A DNA stretch of 57,229 bases. Origin: Spirochaetaceae bacterium (GTDB taxonomy: Bacteria > Spirochaetota > Spirochaetia > SZUA-6 > Bin103). Numbering within the stretch: position 1 is the stretch's first letter; each line of letters begins with the position of its first letter. The notes beneath the pieces were generated by a model, which had not been told where the DNA came from, did no database searches, and saw nothing but the letters and a program-made list of their open reading frames with translations. The DNA is taken from the NCBI GenBank assembly GCA_028820215.1, contig JAPPKD010000144.1:1-57229 (forward strand), read 5' to 3'. The position numbers were made by a program, and so were the translations under genes. Shown piece by piece: positions 6,834 through 15,540 of the stretch.

Positions 6834-8566
6834 TCGGTCTCTCCTCTGTTGGGTCGGGCACCGGCGTCGCGCGATTCGGATTGCCGGGTCCAGCCGTGGG
6901 CGCTGAGCGCCAGCATCGTCAGGTTGCGCATCTCCGTGCGTCGCTCCTCCGACTCGTGGAGCGCGCGGGAAACTTCGATGAAGCCCTCCTTGGGCGACAC
7001 GCCCTGTGCTCCCATGAACTGCGGCACAGCGCAGATCGACCCGACGAAGTAGTCCACGAATTCCTCGGCGTTGCGCCCGCGAATGGCCAGAAATGCATCC
7101 GTAGCCACCTTTTCTCGAGCACCAAGGTAGTTCTGAGCATCGACGCTCGCCCAGTTCGTCGTGCCGTTCTCGGCCTGCAATTGCTCGCGCGTGACGCCCG
7201 AACGCCGCTCCGCGCGGTTGGCGACGAACTGACCGACGATGTCGAACACCTTGCCGGCGAGGTTCAGGCTGTCGTTCATGGTTGTGCTCTCTCCTTTGAA
7301 CTGCTCCCTTACCGCTAGCCCGAAGTTGCGAGCGAAGGGGGGTGACTTCCCTGAATGTACGAACAACTCGACAGGGTAGCATGTAAACAGCGTCTCGGCA
7401 GCGCACGCATACCACGACCGTCCGTCAAGAGTATTGCGCATCAACAAGCGCCTGAACAACGTGTTGCGGCGCGACTGCGCGACTCTCTCGTACCGTCGCA
7501 TCGCTCCGGCCGTCAGGCGAATGGAGTCGGTCAAGTGGGTCCGTACGTTATTGCCACGCTTTTCAAGGTGGTACAGGTCCACTTGTGGAACAGTGTCGAA
7601 GAAATCACCGTCGTCCATACTCGCCAGTCGGTATTCTGCCAACGAGCGGAGGAATGCCATCCCACCCTCGACGGCCACGTCAATCTCGCAGTCCCGCGGA
7701 CGCCGGCGTTCATCATCCGATGGCGGTCGGCGGCGCCAGTAGGAATCGATCAGCTTGCTGAATTCGATGAGATCACCCACCTCCGCGACCGCAAGTACGT
7801 ATCCGTTAGTGGTGTCGATCTTCCACTGCCCCTGCGTGCGGCGCAGCGCCCTCGGAACAAATACCGGTGTCACGAACGGCCAGAAGTGGAGAAGCAGATT
7901 GTGGCGCACTTCTCCCTTGAAGGCTACGCGTTCGGCGTTCTGTCCCTCCGCACCGATCAACATTGACTTCGGGATCGTTGGGGCCACTCGGCGGCCCCTC
8001 TTGGCGCCTGATACGAACCCGCGCCACAGTCCCTTCAGATCGCCGGACTCCTCGGTGGGACTGTGGCCCTTGGTCGTCTTGGCGTATATCTCGGCTTTCT
8101 TGCTGTCGCGCAGAACGCCGCGCAGTGCTTCGCGCCACAGAGCCACCCACCGGTCTTCCGTATCTCCCCCTCGCCAGTGCACCATCAAGTCGGCCTTCGG
8201 GCGAATCACCTCGTATACCCAAGTCCTTGTCGGCCTGTCGTGTCCTCGCCGCGGCCGCGTGCTACGCTCCGCCTTCAGGGTGCCATTCGGCCACTTCCGG
8301 GAGGACTCGACAAGATGTGTCTCCCCCGCATAAACGCTATCCATCAACGTCTGCAATGTCGCCTGCGTGAAGCGGATCCGCAGTTCAAGGGGCGTTGCGC
8401 ACTCAATGCTGGGAAGCGCTGCCCCAGGAGCGAACTTGGGCATCGTCCTGACGTAGCAGAGCAGCCCGGCGAGACCTGCCTTGTGGAACGCCGTTGGCAG
8501 ATCCGGCAACGACCACGACACAGTCACGCTGTCATCACTGTCCCGGTAGGACAATACGTCGCCCAT
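6830..8566 (-). CDS. cmx8: Cascade large subunit Cmx8 (I-MYXAN Cas8)
   Basis: 578-residue protein between cas3 and cas7, the position of the Cas8 large subunit, which reads the PAM and recruits Cas3. Start WSLPDLPTAFHKAGLAGLLCYVR fits the Cmx8/Csx13-like family found with DevR and DevS. Large subunits diverge fast, so I rely on position, length and this N-terminus rather than on catalytic residues. The C-terminal third (from about residue 400) is helix-rich and would be the small-subunit-like part. The ATG at 8566 is three bases after the cas3 stop, and its TGA overlaps the cas7 GTG. No separate Cas11 gene is visible. Confidence 0.82.
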   Translation of the reverse strand: MGDVLSYRDSDDSVTVSWSLPDLPTAFHKAGLAGLLCYVRTMPKFAPGAALPSIECATPLELRIRFTQATLQTLMDSVYAGETHLVESSRKWPNGTLKAERSTRPRRGHDRPTRTWVYEVIRPKADLMVHWRGGDTEDRWVALWREALRGVLRDSKKAEIYAKTTKGHSPTEESGDLKGLWRGFVSGAKRGRRVAPTIPKSMLIGAEGQNAERVAFKGEVRHNLLLHFWPFVTPVFVPRALRRTQGQWKIDTTNGYVLAVAEVGDLIEFSKLIDSYWRRRPPSDDERRRPRDCEIDVAVEGGMAFLRSLAEYRLASMDDGDFFDTVPQVDLYHLEKRGNNVRTHLTDSIRLTAGAMRRYERVAQSRRNTLFRRLLMRNTLDGRSWYACAAETLFTCYPVELFVHSGKSPPFARNFGLAVREQFKGESTTMNDSLNLAGKVFDIVGQFVANRAERRSGVTREQLQAENGTTNWASVDAQNYLGAREKVATDAFLAIRGRNAEEFVDYFVGSICAVPQFMGAQGVSPKEGFIEVSRALHESEERRTEMRNLTMLALSAHGWTRQSESRDAGARPNRGETE

Positions 8567-8569
8567 TGG

Positions 8570-10978
8570 TCAGATTATTTCCGGCGCCCGCGCGCTCGGC
8601 TCGCTCAACAGCCCCCATCGCCGTGAGTAATGCGCCGACGGGGCAAGGTGCACGTGACGAGGCAACAGGTAGTCGCGCGCCGTTGCGTAGTCGGCCGTTT
8701 GGGCCAAGTTCCGGGGACACGGCAGGAGCAAGCCGTCGGTGGGTTCACGCTTGCGGCGCAGCGCTCGATAGTTGGACAGGTCCTCGGTGAGCACAGCCGT
8801 TACGCTCCACCCGTCGTCCTCTATGAACGACCCTCCCCCCTCGGACCAGAATCCGTCCTCGATGAAGCCCGTCCAGGCGGCGCCGTCCGCCGGCATGCGC
8901 GACGACAGCTCCTCGAGCAGATCCTCCAACTGCCGCTGCGAGACCTCGCACAAAGCAACGAGCCTGTCGACAAACTCCTGCGCCACGGTCAATTCATCAT
9001 CGCGGTACGGCGTTGCAGTCTCCGGCGCGCATATGAGAACGGCTCCGAGACGGTCATGATTCCCCTGATGCTGAGCGCGGCGGTTGCAGCGTCCCATGCG
9101 CTGGATCAAGGACGGAATAGGGGCCGACTCGGTAATCAATAGGTCCGCATCGAGATCAAGCGACATTTCGCACACCTGCGTAGAGATCGCCAGTACCGGC
9201 CCGGCGCGGGCAAACGACGCGATCGCGTCGGCGTGTCGGCGCGCACGGTCCTTGTGCCGGAAACGACTATGGTAGCAGATCAGGTCGCGATACTCTCCTT
9301 CCAGCTCCTGGCCGACGGCCTGACACCGGCCAACCTGATTTACAACCCACAACACTCGCTTGCCGCTGCCCAGAGCGGTATCGACTCGCCGATACACCGC
9401 GTCGTGCGCAGCGGACGCGCCGTTTGCTGACGGAAGCGCCTCCACGCGGTAGCGCGGCATCTCGGCGGAGCGCTTCAGCATGATAAATCGGTCGGTATGG
9501 CGGGGATACGTCTGCAAGCCGGCGGCTTCCAAAGCAGCATGGCGAGAGCGCTTCAGACTTGCCGTCATGCACAGAACTGGAACGTCGAACTCGCGGAGAA
9601 GACTGATCAGCGCCGCGAACATCCTGGCATCGAAACTGTGCACCTCGTCCACGATCACGACGCTGTCGGCGAGCACCGGCAAGAGACACATGCTGGCGTA
9701 GTCCTGCTGCATGAACGCGAGAAACTGATGCACGGTCGCGCTGAAGATACGCTTGTCCCAGTACGCGAGCTTGGCCAAGCGGTCGTCCACCTCGAAGTTC
9801 CTCGGCTGGTCGTCGTCGACAGAGCGGAGATCCTGAAGCTGATGGCGCAGGTCATACTTGGCGGCTCCGTGCAGCAGCGCCGCATCCGACTCCGGGGCCA
9901 GTGAAACGTAGTCGCGGAAGCCTTCGACCGTCGTGCCGCGGGTCGGGTACAGGAAGAGCGCGCGAGATGCCGTCGCATGACGCAGCACGCCCTTGATCCA
10001 CAGCCATGCCGCCAGCGTCTTCCCGGCTCCGCATGGCGCCAACAGCAACGCGCGACGGCTTTGCCTTCCCAATTCCTCCGCGGCGCGCTGGAAGTCGTCA
10101 GGGACCGCGGCGTCCGGTTTCGTTCGCCGGATCTCAGCGATGCGAGGCTCGATGATCTTCTGTCCGATCGCTGCCGGCGTGAGCACTCGTTCGTCGGAAT
10201 CGTCTACCGGGAACCGCTCGCCGATCCAGTTCGCTATGCTCCCTTCCTCGCGAGCTAGCGTGGCGGATCCTACCGAGTCGGCAACGATGAGCGCCGTCTT
10301 CACGGCCCGGGTCATCTGCCATAGGTCCGGACTGTCGCCACGCTGCTTCATGCGTTTGGCCCGGCGCCGCAGGGATTGCGCACACTGGGCGACCTGTTCC
10401 TCATCCCAGGTGTCCGCGGAGGCGCCGTCTACGGGCGAAGCGCTGTCAGGCAGTGCCGCTTTGCACTTGGCCAACCGCAGGACGGCTTCGAAGTCGGCGT
10501 GATCGAATAGAACCCGCATCGACTCACCATTGAGGACAGGGTTGGAGAGTCCGCGAAATGCGCGACCCTGCCGCTGTCCCCACGATGCCTTGAGATGATG
10601 TCCGAGTACCGCCGAGACGACGACGTCGGGATCGGCGCTTCCCGATGACAGCCATGCCGAGTAACCCGGGCTGTCGAGAACAAGCGCGCTCAAGTGCTCA
10701 TGGCGAATGAACTGCTTACCGCTCCGTTCCAGCGTTGCCTGAAAGGCGTCGTTCGCCTTTCCCAGATCGTGTAGCGCACACGAGGCGACGCCGTTCGCGT
10801 AGAAGCGCGGGAACGCCTCCGGGTCGAGACTGAAGAACCGAAGCCACTGGCGTCCGAGATATGATGGCCCGTGCGCAGTTCCGAATAGAGCGTCGAATGC
10901 CGCGACAACATCTGCACAGTGGCGTGGTAGCGTGGGAGCGTCCTGTCCCGACTTGGCAAGCAGTTTGTCTCCGGTCAT
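8570..10978 (-). CDS. cas3: CRISPR-associated nuclease-helicase Cas3 with N-terminal HD domain
   Basis: Cas3 unwinds and degrades target DNA after Cascade binding. In the 802 residues the HD nuclease comes first: His70-Asp71 in CALHDLGKAN, His93 and His95 in RHEHL, the GHH at 126-128 and Asp234 in IVADSVG. The SF2 helicase follows: Walker A APCGAGKT near 314-321, DEVH box at 444-447 (VIVDEVHSFD), motif III CMTASL near 470 and motif VI QRMGRCNRR from 626. All catalytic positions are present, so interference should be intact. The start overlaps the cas6 stop by four bases (ATGA). Confidence 0.95.
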   Translation of the reverse strand: MTGDKLLAKSGQDAPTLPRHCADVVAAFDALFGTAHGPSYLGRQWLRFFSLDPEAFPRFYANGVASCALHDLGKANDAFQATLERSGKQFIRHEHLSALVLDSPGYSAWLSSGSADPDVVVSAVLGHHLKASWGQRQGRAFRGLSNPVLNGESMRVLFDHADFEAVLRLAKCKAALPDSASPVDGASADTWDEEQVAQCAQSLRRRAKRMKQRGDSPDLWQMTRAVKTALIVADSVGSATLAREEGSIANWIGERFPVDDSDERVLTPAAIGQKIIEPRIAEIRRTKPDAAVPDDFQRAAEELGRQSRRALLLAPCGAGKTLAAWLWIKGVLRHATASRALFLYPTRGTTVEGFRDYVSLAPESDAALLHGAAKYDLRHQLQDLRSVDDDQPRNFEVDDRLAKLAYWDKRIFSATVHQFLAFMQQDYASMCLLPVLADSVVIVDEVHSFDARMFAALISLLREFDVPVLCMTASLKRSRHAALEAAGLQTYPRHTDRFIMLKRSAEMPRYRVEALPSANGASAAHDAVYRRVDTALGSGKRVLWVVNQVGRCQAVGQELEGEYRDLICYHSRFRHKDRARRHADAIASFARAGPVLAISTQVCEMSLDLDADLLITESAPIPSLIQRMGRCNRRAQHQGNHDRLGAVLICAPETATPYRDDELTVAQEFVDRLVALCEVSQRQLEDLLEELSSRMPADGAAWTGFIEDGFWSEGGGSFIEDDGWSVTAVLTEDLSNYRALRRKREPTDGLLLPCPRNLAQTADYATARDYLLPRHVHLAPSAHYSRRWGLLSEPSARAPEII

Positions 10979-11655
10979 CGATCATCACGCCCATGCGCAT
11001 CGGTACGTGGCCGCCACAGGCGCGGCCGAAACGGTACGAACACGCCACAGCCCATACGGCGGCGGCCGCCCAGGCCGTGTTCCTGCAGGCGGATCGACTC
11101 GTGCGCCGTCAGCTCGGTGGCAAGTAGTGCGTAGCCGATCACGCGTTTGTCGCGGATGCGCACCACACGGCGGCTGGGGTCGCGGGCGGCTCCGTCCGGC
11201 GCGCGAAGCGGCACGCGGAGGATGCGGCCATGCAGGTCCAGGGCCGCGGCTTGGCGGGCGATTTCGGCGTCGAAACGAGCCGGGGCGTGGCCGTTGCGGG
11301 TGGTGGCGATGCGGCAGTGCAGCGTGGTGGCCGGCAGCAGGGCGCGCGTCTGCGGGACGCCGATGCGCAACCGGCAGCCGTCCAGCTCGATGCTCTTCCC
11401 CGCCAGCATGAGGACGCGTGGGACCAGCTCGGCGGGGAGGCGCAACCCGAAGCGGGCGCGCTCGCCGAGCAGGTAGCGGCCGGGCACGCCCGGCGAGCCG
11501 CGGATGGTGTGCAGGCCGACGGAGGTGTTGCCGTGCATCCAGCCGTCGCCTTCTCGCTCGAGGATGCGGGAGATGGCGCCGAACAGCGCGTACCCGTGGT
11601 CCGCCGGCACTTCAGCACCGATCACGCGGAACAGAACGTCCAGGGTCCGCGTCAC
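10975..11655 (-). CDS. cas6: CRISPR RNA endonuclease Cas6 (Cmx6, I-MYXAN type)
   Basis: Processes the pre-crRNA at the base of the repeat hairpin. The 226-residue protein starts LDVLFRVIGAEVPADHGYALF, which is typical of the Cmx6 family. Its C-terminus has the glycine-rich loop region GLGGRRRMGCGVF expected of Cas6. The GTG at 11655 is preceded by GAGGGGG. It is the first cas gene transcribed. Only 22 bases separate it from the stop of the upstream sialidase-like gene, leaving no room for an ordinary promoter between them. A promoter inside that gene or read-through from the sugar operon is needed. Confidence 0.88.
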   Translation of the reverse strand: MTRTLDVLFRVIGAEVPADHGYALFGAISRILEREGDGWMHGNTSVGLHTIRGSPGVPGRYLLGERARFGLRLPAELVPRVLMLAGKSIELDGCRLRIGVPQTRALLPATTLHCRIATTRNGHAPARFDAEIARQAAALDLHGRILRVPLRAPDGAARDPSRRVVRIRDKRVIGYALLATELTAHESIRLQEHGLGGRRRMGCGVFVPFRPRLWRPRTDAHGRDDR

Positions 11656-11677
11656 GATGCCCCCTCACGCCACGACA

Positions 11678-12766
11678 CTAGAATCGGACCTCGCGGCCCT
11701 CCTCCTCGGTGTCGATCTCGGCGAGGAAGATGTCGGCGGGGCCGGTCATGCGCAACGCTCTGTCGTCCAACTCCGGAAGGAACGCCGACGTATTCGTGTC
11801 GGCAGGCACCACGCCGCCGAGGTACGCATGCTGTGAGTAGTAGCTCATCACCAGCGTGCGCGGCCCCGTGGCGATCAGGCCCGGGTAGGCCGCGTCGCCT
11901 TCGCTTGCGAGTGCCAGAAACGGCTCGACCTTCCCCTTCTCGAGCACGAACATCGCCGTGTTGCCCGCCGGCGTCGGCTGAATCTTCCATGCGGTGTCCG
12001 TGCTTCTCCTGCCGGCCACGTACAACACTCCGTCACATTCGCAGATTGCCGGACAGTGGATCCTGGTCTTCAGGTCCACCCAATCCCACTCTCGATACGG
12101 CGGTCTGGACCAGTAGAAGATCGAGTCGTCCGGTTCGCGGTTCGTCCTCGACACGCACCAGAGCTCGCCGTCAGGGCGAAAGATGAAGTCCGTTTCGCTG
12201 ATGGAGTTGCAGGGCTTGTGCGTCACGGTGCGTGGATCGAACGTCGGATCGGTCGGATCCACGACGTCGTCCTCGGCGAGAGGGATACGGCTCACCGTCT
12301 TCCAGTTCAGGCAGTCGGAGCTGGTCAGGAGCTCGCCGCCCTTCTCGGCCGAGTAGAAGGCGCCCTGGTGCTGCCTGATGCTCCACAGCCAATAGTTCGA
12401 CTTGTGGATCTGCGCCGGGTCCGTCCAGCTCACGCCGTTTTCGCTCGAGGAAAGGTAGGTGTGCCCCACTTGCCGCAGCTCGCCATCCACGGCACTGAAC
12501 CGGCAGCCAAAGAAATACACGAAGAGTTTGTCGTCGGTGGCAAGGAGCTTGGGATCACGGTCGTTCAGTCCTGAATCGATGATCGTGACGGTGTGCCACC
12601 GCTTCAGGTCGAGCGACCGCATGACGACGATCGTTCCTTCCGGAGAGACGTGCGCTGCGCTACGCGAGTACACCAACCAGTAGCAATCTCGCCAGAAGCA
12701 GAGATCGGTGCCCATGTTGTGCCAGCCGTCTCTGGCTACCGTCCTCTGCCAGGATATGTGGGGCAT
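11678..12766 (-). CDS. Sialidase-like beta-propeller protein
   Basis: 362 residues with the repeat rhythm of a sialidase or neuraminidase propeller. There are degenerate Asp-box turns such as SSSENGVSW and SSDCLNWK, and blade edges such as RSLDLKRWH and RDPKLLATDDKLFVYFFG. There is no signal peptide, so it would act in the cytoplasm or leave by another route. It is the last gene of the minus-strand sugar operon (binding protein, two permeases, TIM-barrel protein, this gene). The frame begins 19 bases after the stop of the TIM-barrel gene. Two further sialidase-like genes occur at 21792 and 24125. The catalytic Arg triad cannot be assigned by eye, so true sialidase activity is uncertain. Confidence 0.65.
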   Translation of the reverse strand: MPHISWQRTVARDGWHNMGTDLCFWRDCYWLVYSRSAAHVSPEGTIVVMRSLDLKRWHTVTIIDSGLNDRDPKLLATDDKLFVYFFGCRFSAVDGELRQVGHTYLSSSENGVSWTDPAQIHKSNYWLWSIRQHQGAFYSAEKGGELLTSSDCLNWKTVSRIPLAEDDVVDPTDPTFDPRTVTHKPCNSISETDFIFRPDGELWCVSRTNREPDDSIFYWSRPPYREWDWVDLKTRIHCPAICECDGVLYVAGRRSTDTAWKIQPTPAGNTAMFVLEKGKVEPFLALASEGDAAYPGLIATGPRTLVMSYYSQHAYLGGVVPADTNTSAFLPELDDRALRMTGPADIFLAEIDTEEEGREVRF

Positions 12767-12784
12767 GCGATCCTCCCGGAGCCA

Positions 12785-14422
12785 TCATGTGACAGCGCGG
12801 GGGACGACGTACACCTCGACCTCTTCGACGACCGCGGCTTCCTGCGCCGCGGGGTCGCTGCGCTCCAGCCGCAGATCCAGGCTGTTCTCGCCGCGCACGG
12901 TCAGATCGGCGGTGAGCGGGAACCAGTAGGTCACGAAGGGACGCGTGTCGGCACGGCTCGCTTCGGCGTCGGGCCCGGGCGGCACCTCGCTCGGCCGCAG
13001 GTCGATGCGCACCTCGTCGTCACGGCGCCGCAGTCCGCGGCCGGGTACCGGGCGCCCGTTCAGGCTTACCGCGAGCGTGTCGGCGAGCGACAGATGGTAC
13101 GCGCGGAACAGCAGCATGGCCGCTGCCGCGTCCTCCAGGTCCTCGTAAAGCCGAAACCGGTACGACGCTGCGCCGCCGGGGCGTCGCAGCACCGCCCGTT
13201 GCGCCTTGACCTTGCCGCTGGCGGCGCGGTCGGTGCCAAACCCGCCCAGGCCGCCCAGGGTGGGGTCGAACACGTAGTGGCGGCGGCCCCGCAGCGCCAG
13301 CTCGGGGGTGCGCAGGTCCTCCATGTCGTGCAGGGCAAATGGGTAGAAGGGAGCGTGGGCGCCGACGCCGCGGGAGGTCCAGTCGCCTTCGTCGCCGCCC
13401 GACCAGGTCATCACCAGGAAGTGGTTGTACAGCGAGATCCCGTCCGCGCCCTGCGCGTACATGCTGGTGGCCAGGGCGCGGCGCTGGTCCTGGGTGATCG
13501 GCTGCTGGCCCATGCGCCTGCGCGCCCGGTGGCTGGCCCAGTTCATCAGCGCCGGGTAGAGCCGGCACGGTCCCCCTTCGGTCAACTCCCGCCATTCGGC
13601 GTAGGGAATGTTGGCCTCCGCGTACATGGTGTCCTGCGGCGCCACGTGGTCCACCAGCCCGTCGCCGACCCAGGTGGGCAGGTCGAGCCCCATCACGTGG
13701 CACTCGTCGACGGTGGACGGCACACGGCACCCCAACAGCAGCCGCTTGCCCGTTCCGCCGCGGTCGAGCAGCGCGCGCACCTGCCGTACCAGGTCGGTCA
13801 TCAGGTGCTCCCGCTCGGGGCCGGTTCCCGGCGGGAAGTAGCGGTTGTCGCGGAAGCAGAGCTCGACGCCGTCCACGGCGAACGTCTCCAGGAAGCGCGT
13901 GATCACGCCGAGCACGTAGGCGCGGACCTCCGCAAAGCTGAAGTCCAGCGGCTCGCTCAGGCGGTACGTCGGGCCCGGAGGTGCGTCCCGCAGCCGGAAC
14001 TGCGGGTTGTCGACGATGAAGCCGGCGCCGGCGCCGACCCCCTGCCGAACCGAGTCGGTGTGGTTGTCGTTCATCCGGAACCCGCCCATCACCTCCATGC
14101 CGTGCGCCCGGCACTGGTCGAGCAGGACCCCGAACGGCTGCGTGCCGGAATCGAGCATCGGCAGGAAGCGGCGGTGCTGCAGCCGGGCGTCGTAGTCGAA
14201 TCCGGGGCTGCGCCAGTAGGTGATCCAGCCCTGGGTGTACACCTCCTGGATGAACAGGTCCGGGCCGGCCGCGGCGACGTCGTCGATCCAGTCGCGCAGG
14301 TGCCTCTCGGTGACCGGGTCGGGAAGGTAGCGGCTGGCGATCAGCGACGGATCGCTCACGTAGAGCAGCCGCCGCTCGCCGCGCGGGGCCGGCCGCCGTT
14401 GCGCGGAAGGATCCGGGGTCAG
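12785..14422 (-). CDS. TIM-barrel glycoside hydrolase-like protein with C-terminal beta-sandwich, paralogue 1
   Basis: Up to 545 residues. The first 400 or so form a likely TIM barrel with features of GHL10-like hydrolases: LLYVSDPS, LFIQEVYTQGW, MEVMGGFRMND, VDGVELCFRDN, GADGISLYNHF. The last 130 residues (ADTLAVSLNGRPVPG to VEEVEVYVV) look like a carbohydrate-binding sandwich. It is clearly paralogous to the protein at 25235-26815. The start is uncertain. Frame and homology require translation from before LLYVSDPS, and the only codon there is a CTG at 14422 that overlaps the permease TGA. The first standard codon is a GTG at 14359. Substrate unknown. The frame stays open to 15157, but that part is antisense-like noise inside the permease gene. 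Confidence 0.65.
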   Translation of the reverse strand: MTPDPSAQRRPAPRGERRLLYVSDPSLIASRYLPDPVTERHLRDWIDDVAAAGPDLFIQEVYTQGWITYWRSPGFDYDARLQHRRFLPMLDSGTQPFGVLLDQCRAHGMEVMGGFRMNDNHTDSVRQGVGAGAGFIVDNPQFRLRDAPPGPTYRLSEPLDFSFAEVRAYVLGVITRFLETFAVDGVELCFRDNRYFPPGTGPEREHLMTDLVRQVRALLDRGGTGKRLLLGCRVPSTVDECHVMGLDLPTWVGDGLVDHVAPQDTMYAEANIPYAEWRELTEGGPCRLYPALMNWASHRARRRMGQQPITQDQRRALATSMYAQGADGISLYNHFLVMTWSGGDEGDWTSRGVGAHAPFYPFALHDMEDLRTPELALRGRRHYVFDPTLGGLGGFGTDRAASGKVKAQRAVLRRPGGAASYRFRLYEDLEDAAAAMLLFRAYHLSLADTLAVSLNGRPVPGRGLRRRDDEVRIDLRPSEVPPGPDAEASRADTRPFVTYWFPLTADLTVRGENSLDLRLERSDPAAQEAAVVEEVEVYVVPRAVT

Positions 14423-15537
14423 GAGTAGGGATCCGCGGCGTCGCGCACGCCGTCGCCGAAGAAGTTGAACGCCAGCACGGTGACGACGATGAAGATGCCG
14501 GGCAGCACCAGCCAGCGGTGCTGGATGAGCACCTCGATCTTCTGCGCGTCCTGCAGCAGCACGCCCCAGCTCGTCAGCGGCGGCGTGATGCCCACGCCCA
14601 GGAAGCTCAGCGCGCTCTCGCCCAGGATCACCCCGGGGATGGAGAGGCTGGAGACCACGATCAGGTGGCTCAGCGTGCCCGGAACCAGGTGGCGGAAGAT
14701 GATGCGGCCCAGGCCGGCGCCCGACATCTGCGCGGCGGCCACGAAGTCCTCGCCGCGATACTGCAGCACCTTGCCGCGCACCACGCGCGCCAAGCCGCCC
14801 CAGTCGATGATCGACAGGATCACGATGATGAGCAGATAGCGGTACCCGGAGGGCATGCTCAGCGGCATGGCGGCGGCCAGCGCCAGCCACAGCGGCAGAG
14901 ACGGCAGCGCGATCAGCACCTCGATGAAGCGCTGGATGTAGTGGTCCACGCGCCCCGCGAAATAGCCGGAGATCATGCCCATGACGGAGCCGATCAGGAT
15001 GGTCAGGAAGGTGCCCACGAATGGCACCGACAGGCTCACCTGCGAGCCGCGCAGGATCCGCGAGTAGAGGTCGCGGCCCAGCGAGTCGGTGCCCCAGAAA
15101 TTCCAGCGCGCGCCCTCGCCGACGCTCATCAGGCGCACGCTGCCCGGGATGATCCACAGGATCCGGTACGGCTCGCCGCGCTGGAAGAACAGGATGGGAA
15201 AGCGCTGCTCGCGATCCTCCGTGTAGAAGATCCTGAGGGTTTCGCGGTCGCGCGTCTTGTCCAGGTTGTAGACGTACGGGCGCGTCAGGCGGCCAGTGTC
15301 GTGGTCGCGGAAGTAGATGCGCTGAGGAGGCGCGAACAGGTGCCTGGAGGACTGCTCGGTGTGGTCCATGGTGCTCAGGAACGGCGCCAGCAGCGCCATC
15401 ACCAGCAGGATCGCGATCACGAGGCCGGCGGTGCGCGCCAGCCGGTTGCGGCGGAACCGGCGCCAGATAAGCTGCCCGACGGTGCGGCCGGTGAGGTGCT
15501 GGGGGGCCTCCGCGACGACCGCGCTCTCAGTTGCCAT
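14419..15537 (-). CDS. ABC transporter permease, DppC/OppC type
   Basis: 372-residue inner-membrane permease. It has a cytoplasmic N-terminus (QLIWRRFRRNRLA), a first membrane helix near residues 38-56, a large periplasmic loop with NFWGTDSLGRDLYSR, and the BPD_transp_1 domain. The EAA loop AAQMSGAGLGRIIFRH contacts the ATPase. NFWGTDSLGRD is a hallmark of the OppC/DppC subfamily. It starts three bases after the OppB-type gene ends and overlaps the candidate start of the next gene. It pairs with the permease at 15541 and the ATPases at 18615 and 19681. Confidence 0.95.
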   Translation of the reverse strand: MATESAVVAEAPQHLTGRTVGQLIWRRFRRNRLARTAGLVIAILLVMALLAPFLSTMDHTEQSSRHLFAPPQRIYFRDHDTGRLTRPYVYNLDKTRDRETLRIFYTEDREQRFPILFFQRGEPYRILWIIPGSVRLMSVGEGARWNFWGTDSLGRDLYSRILRGSQVSLSVPFVGTFLTILIGSVMGMISGYFAGRVDHYIQRFIEVLIALPSLPLWLALAAAMPLSMPSGYRYLLIIVILSIIDWGGLARVVRGKVLQYRGEDFVAAAQMSGAGLGRIIFRHLVPGTLSHLIVVSSLSIPGVILGESALSFLGVGITPPLTSWGVLLQDAQKIEVLIQHRWLVLPGIFIVVTVLAFNFFGDGVRDAADPYS

Positions 15538-15540
15538 GGG

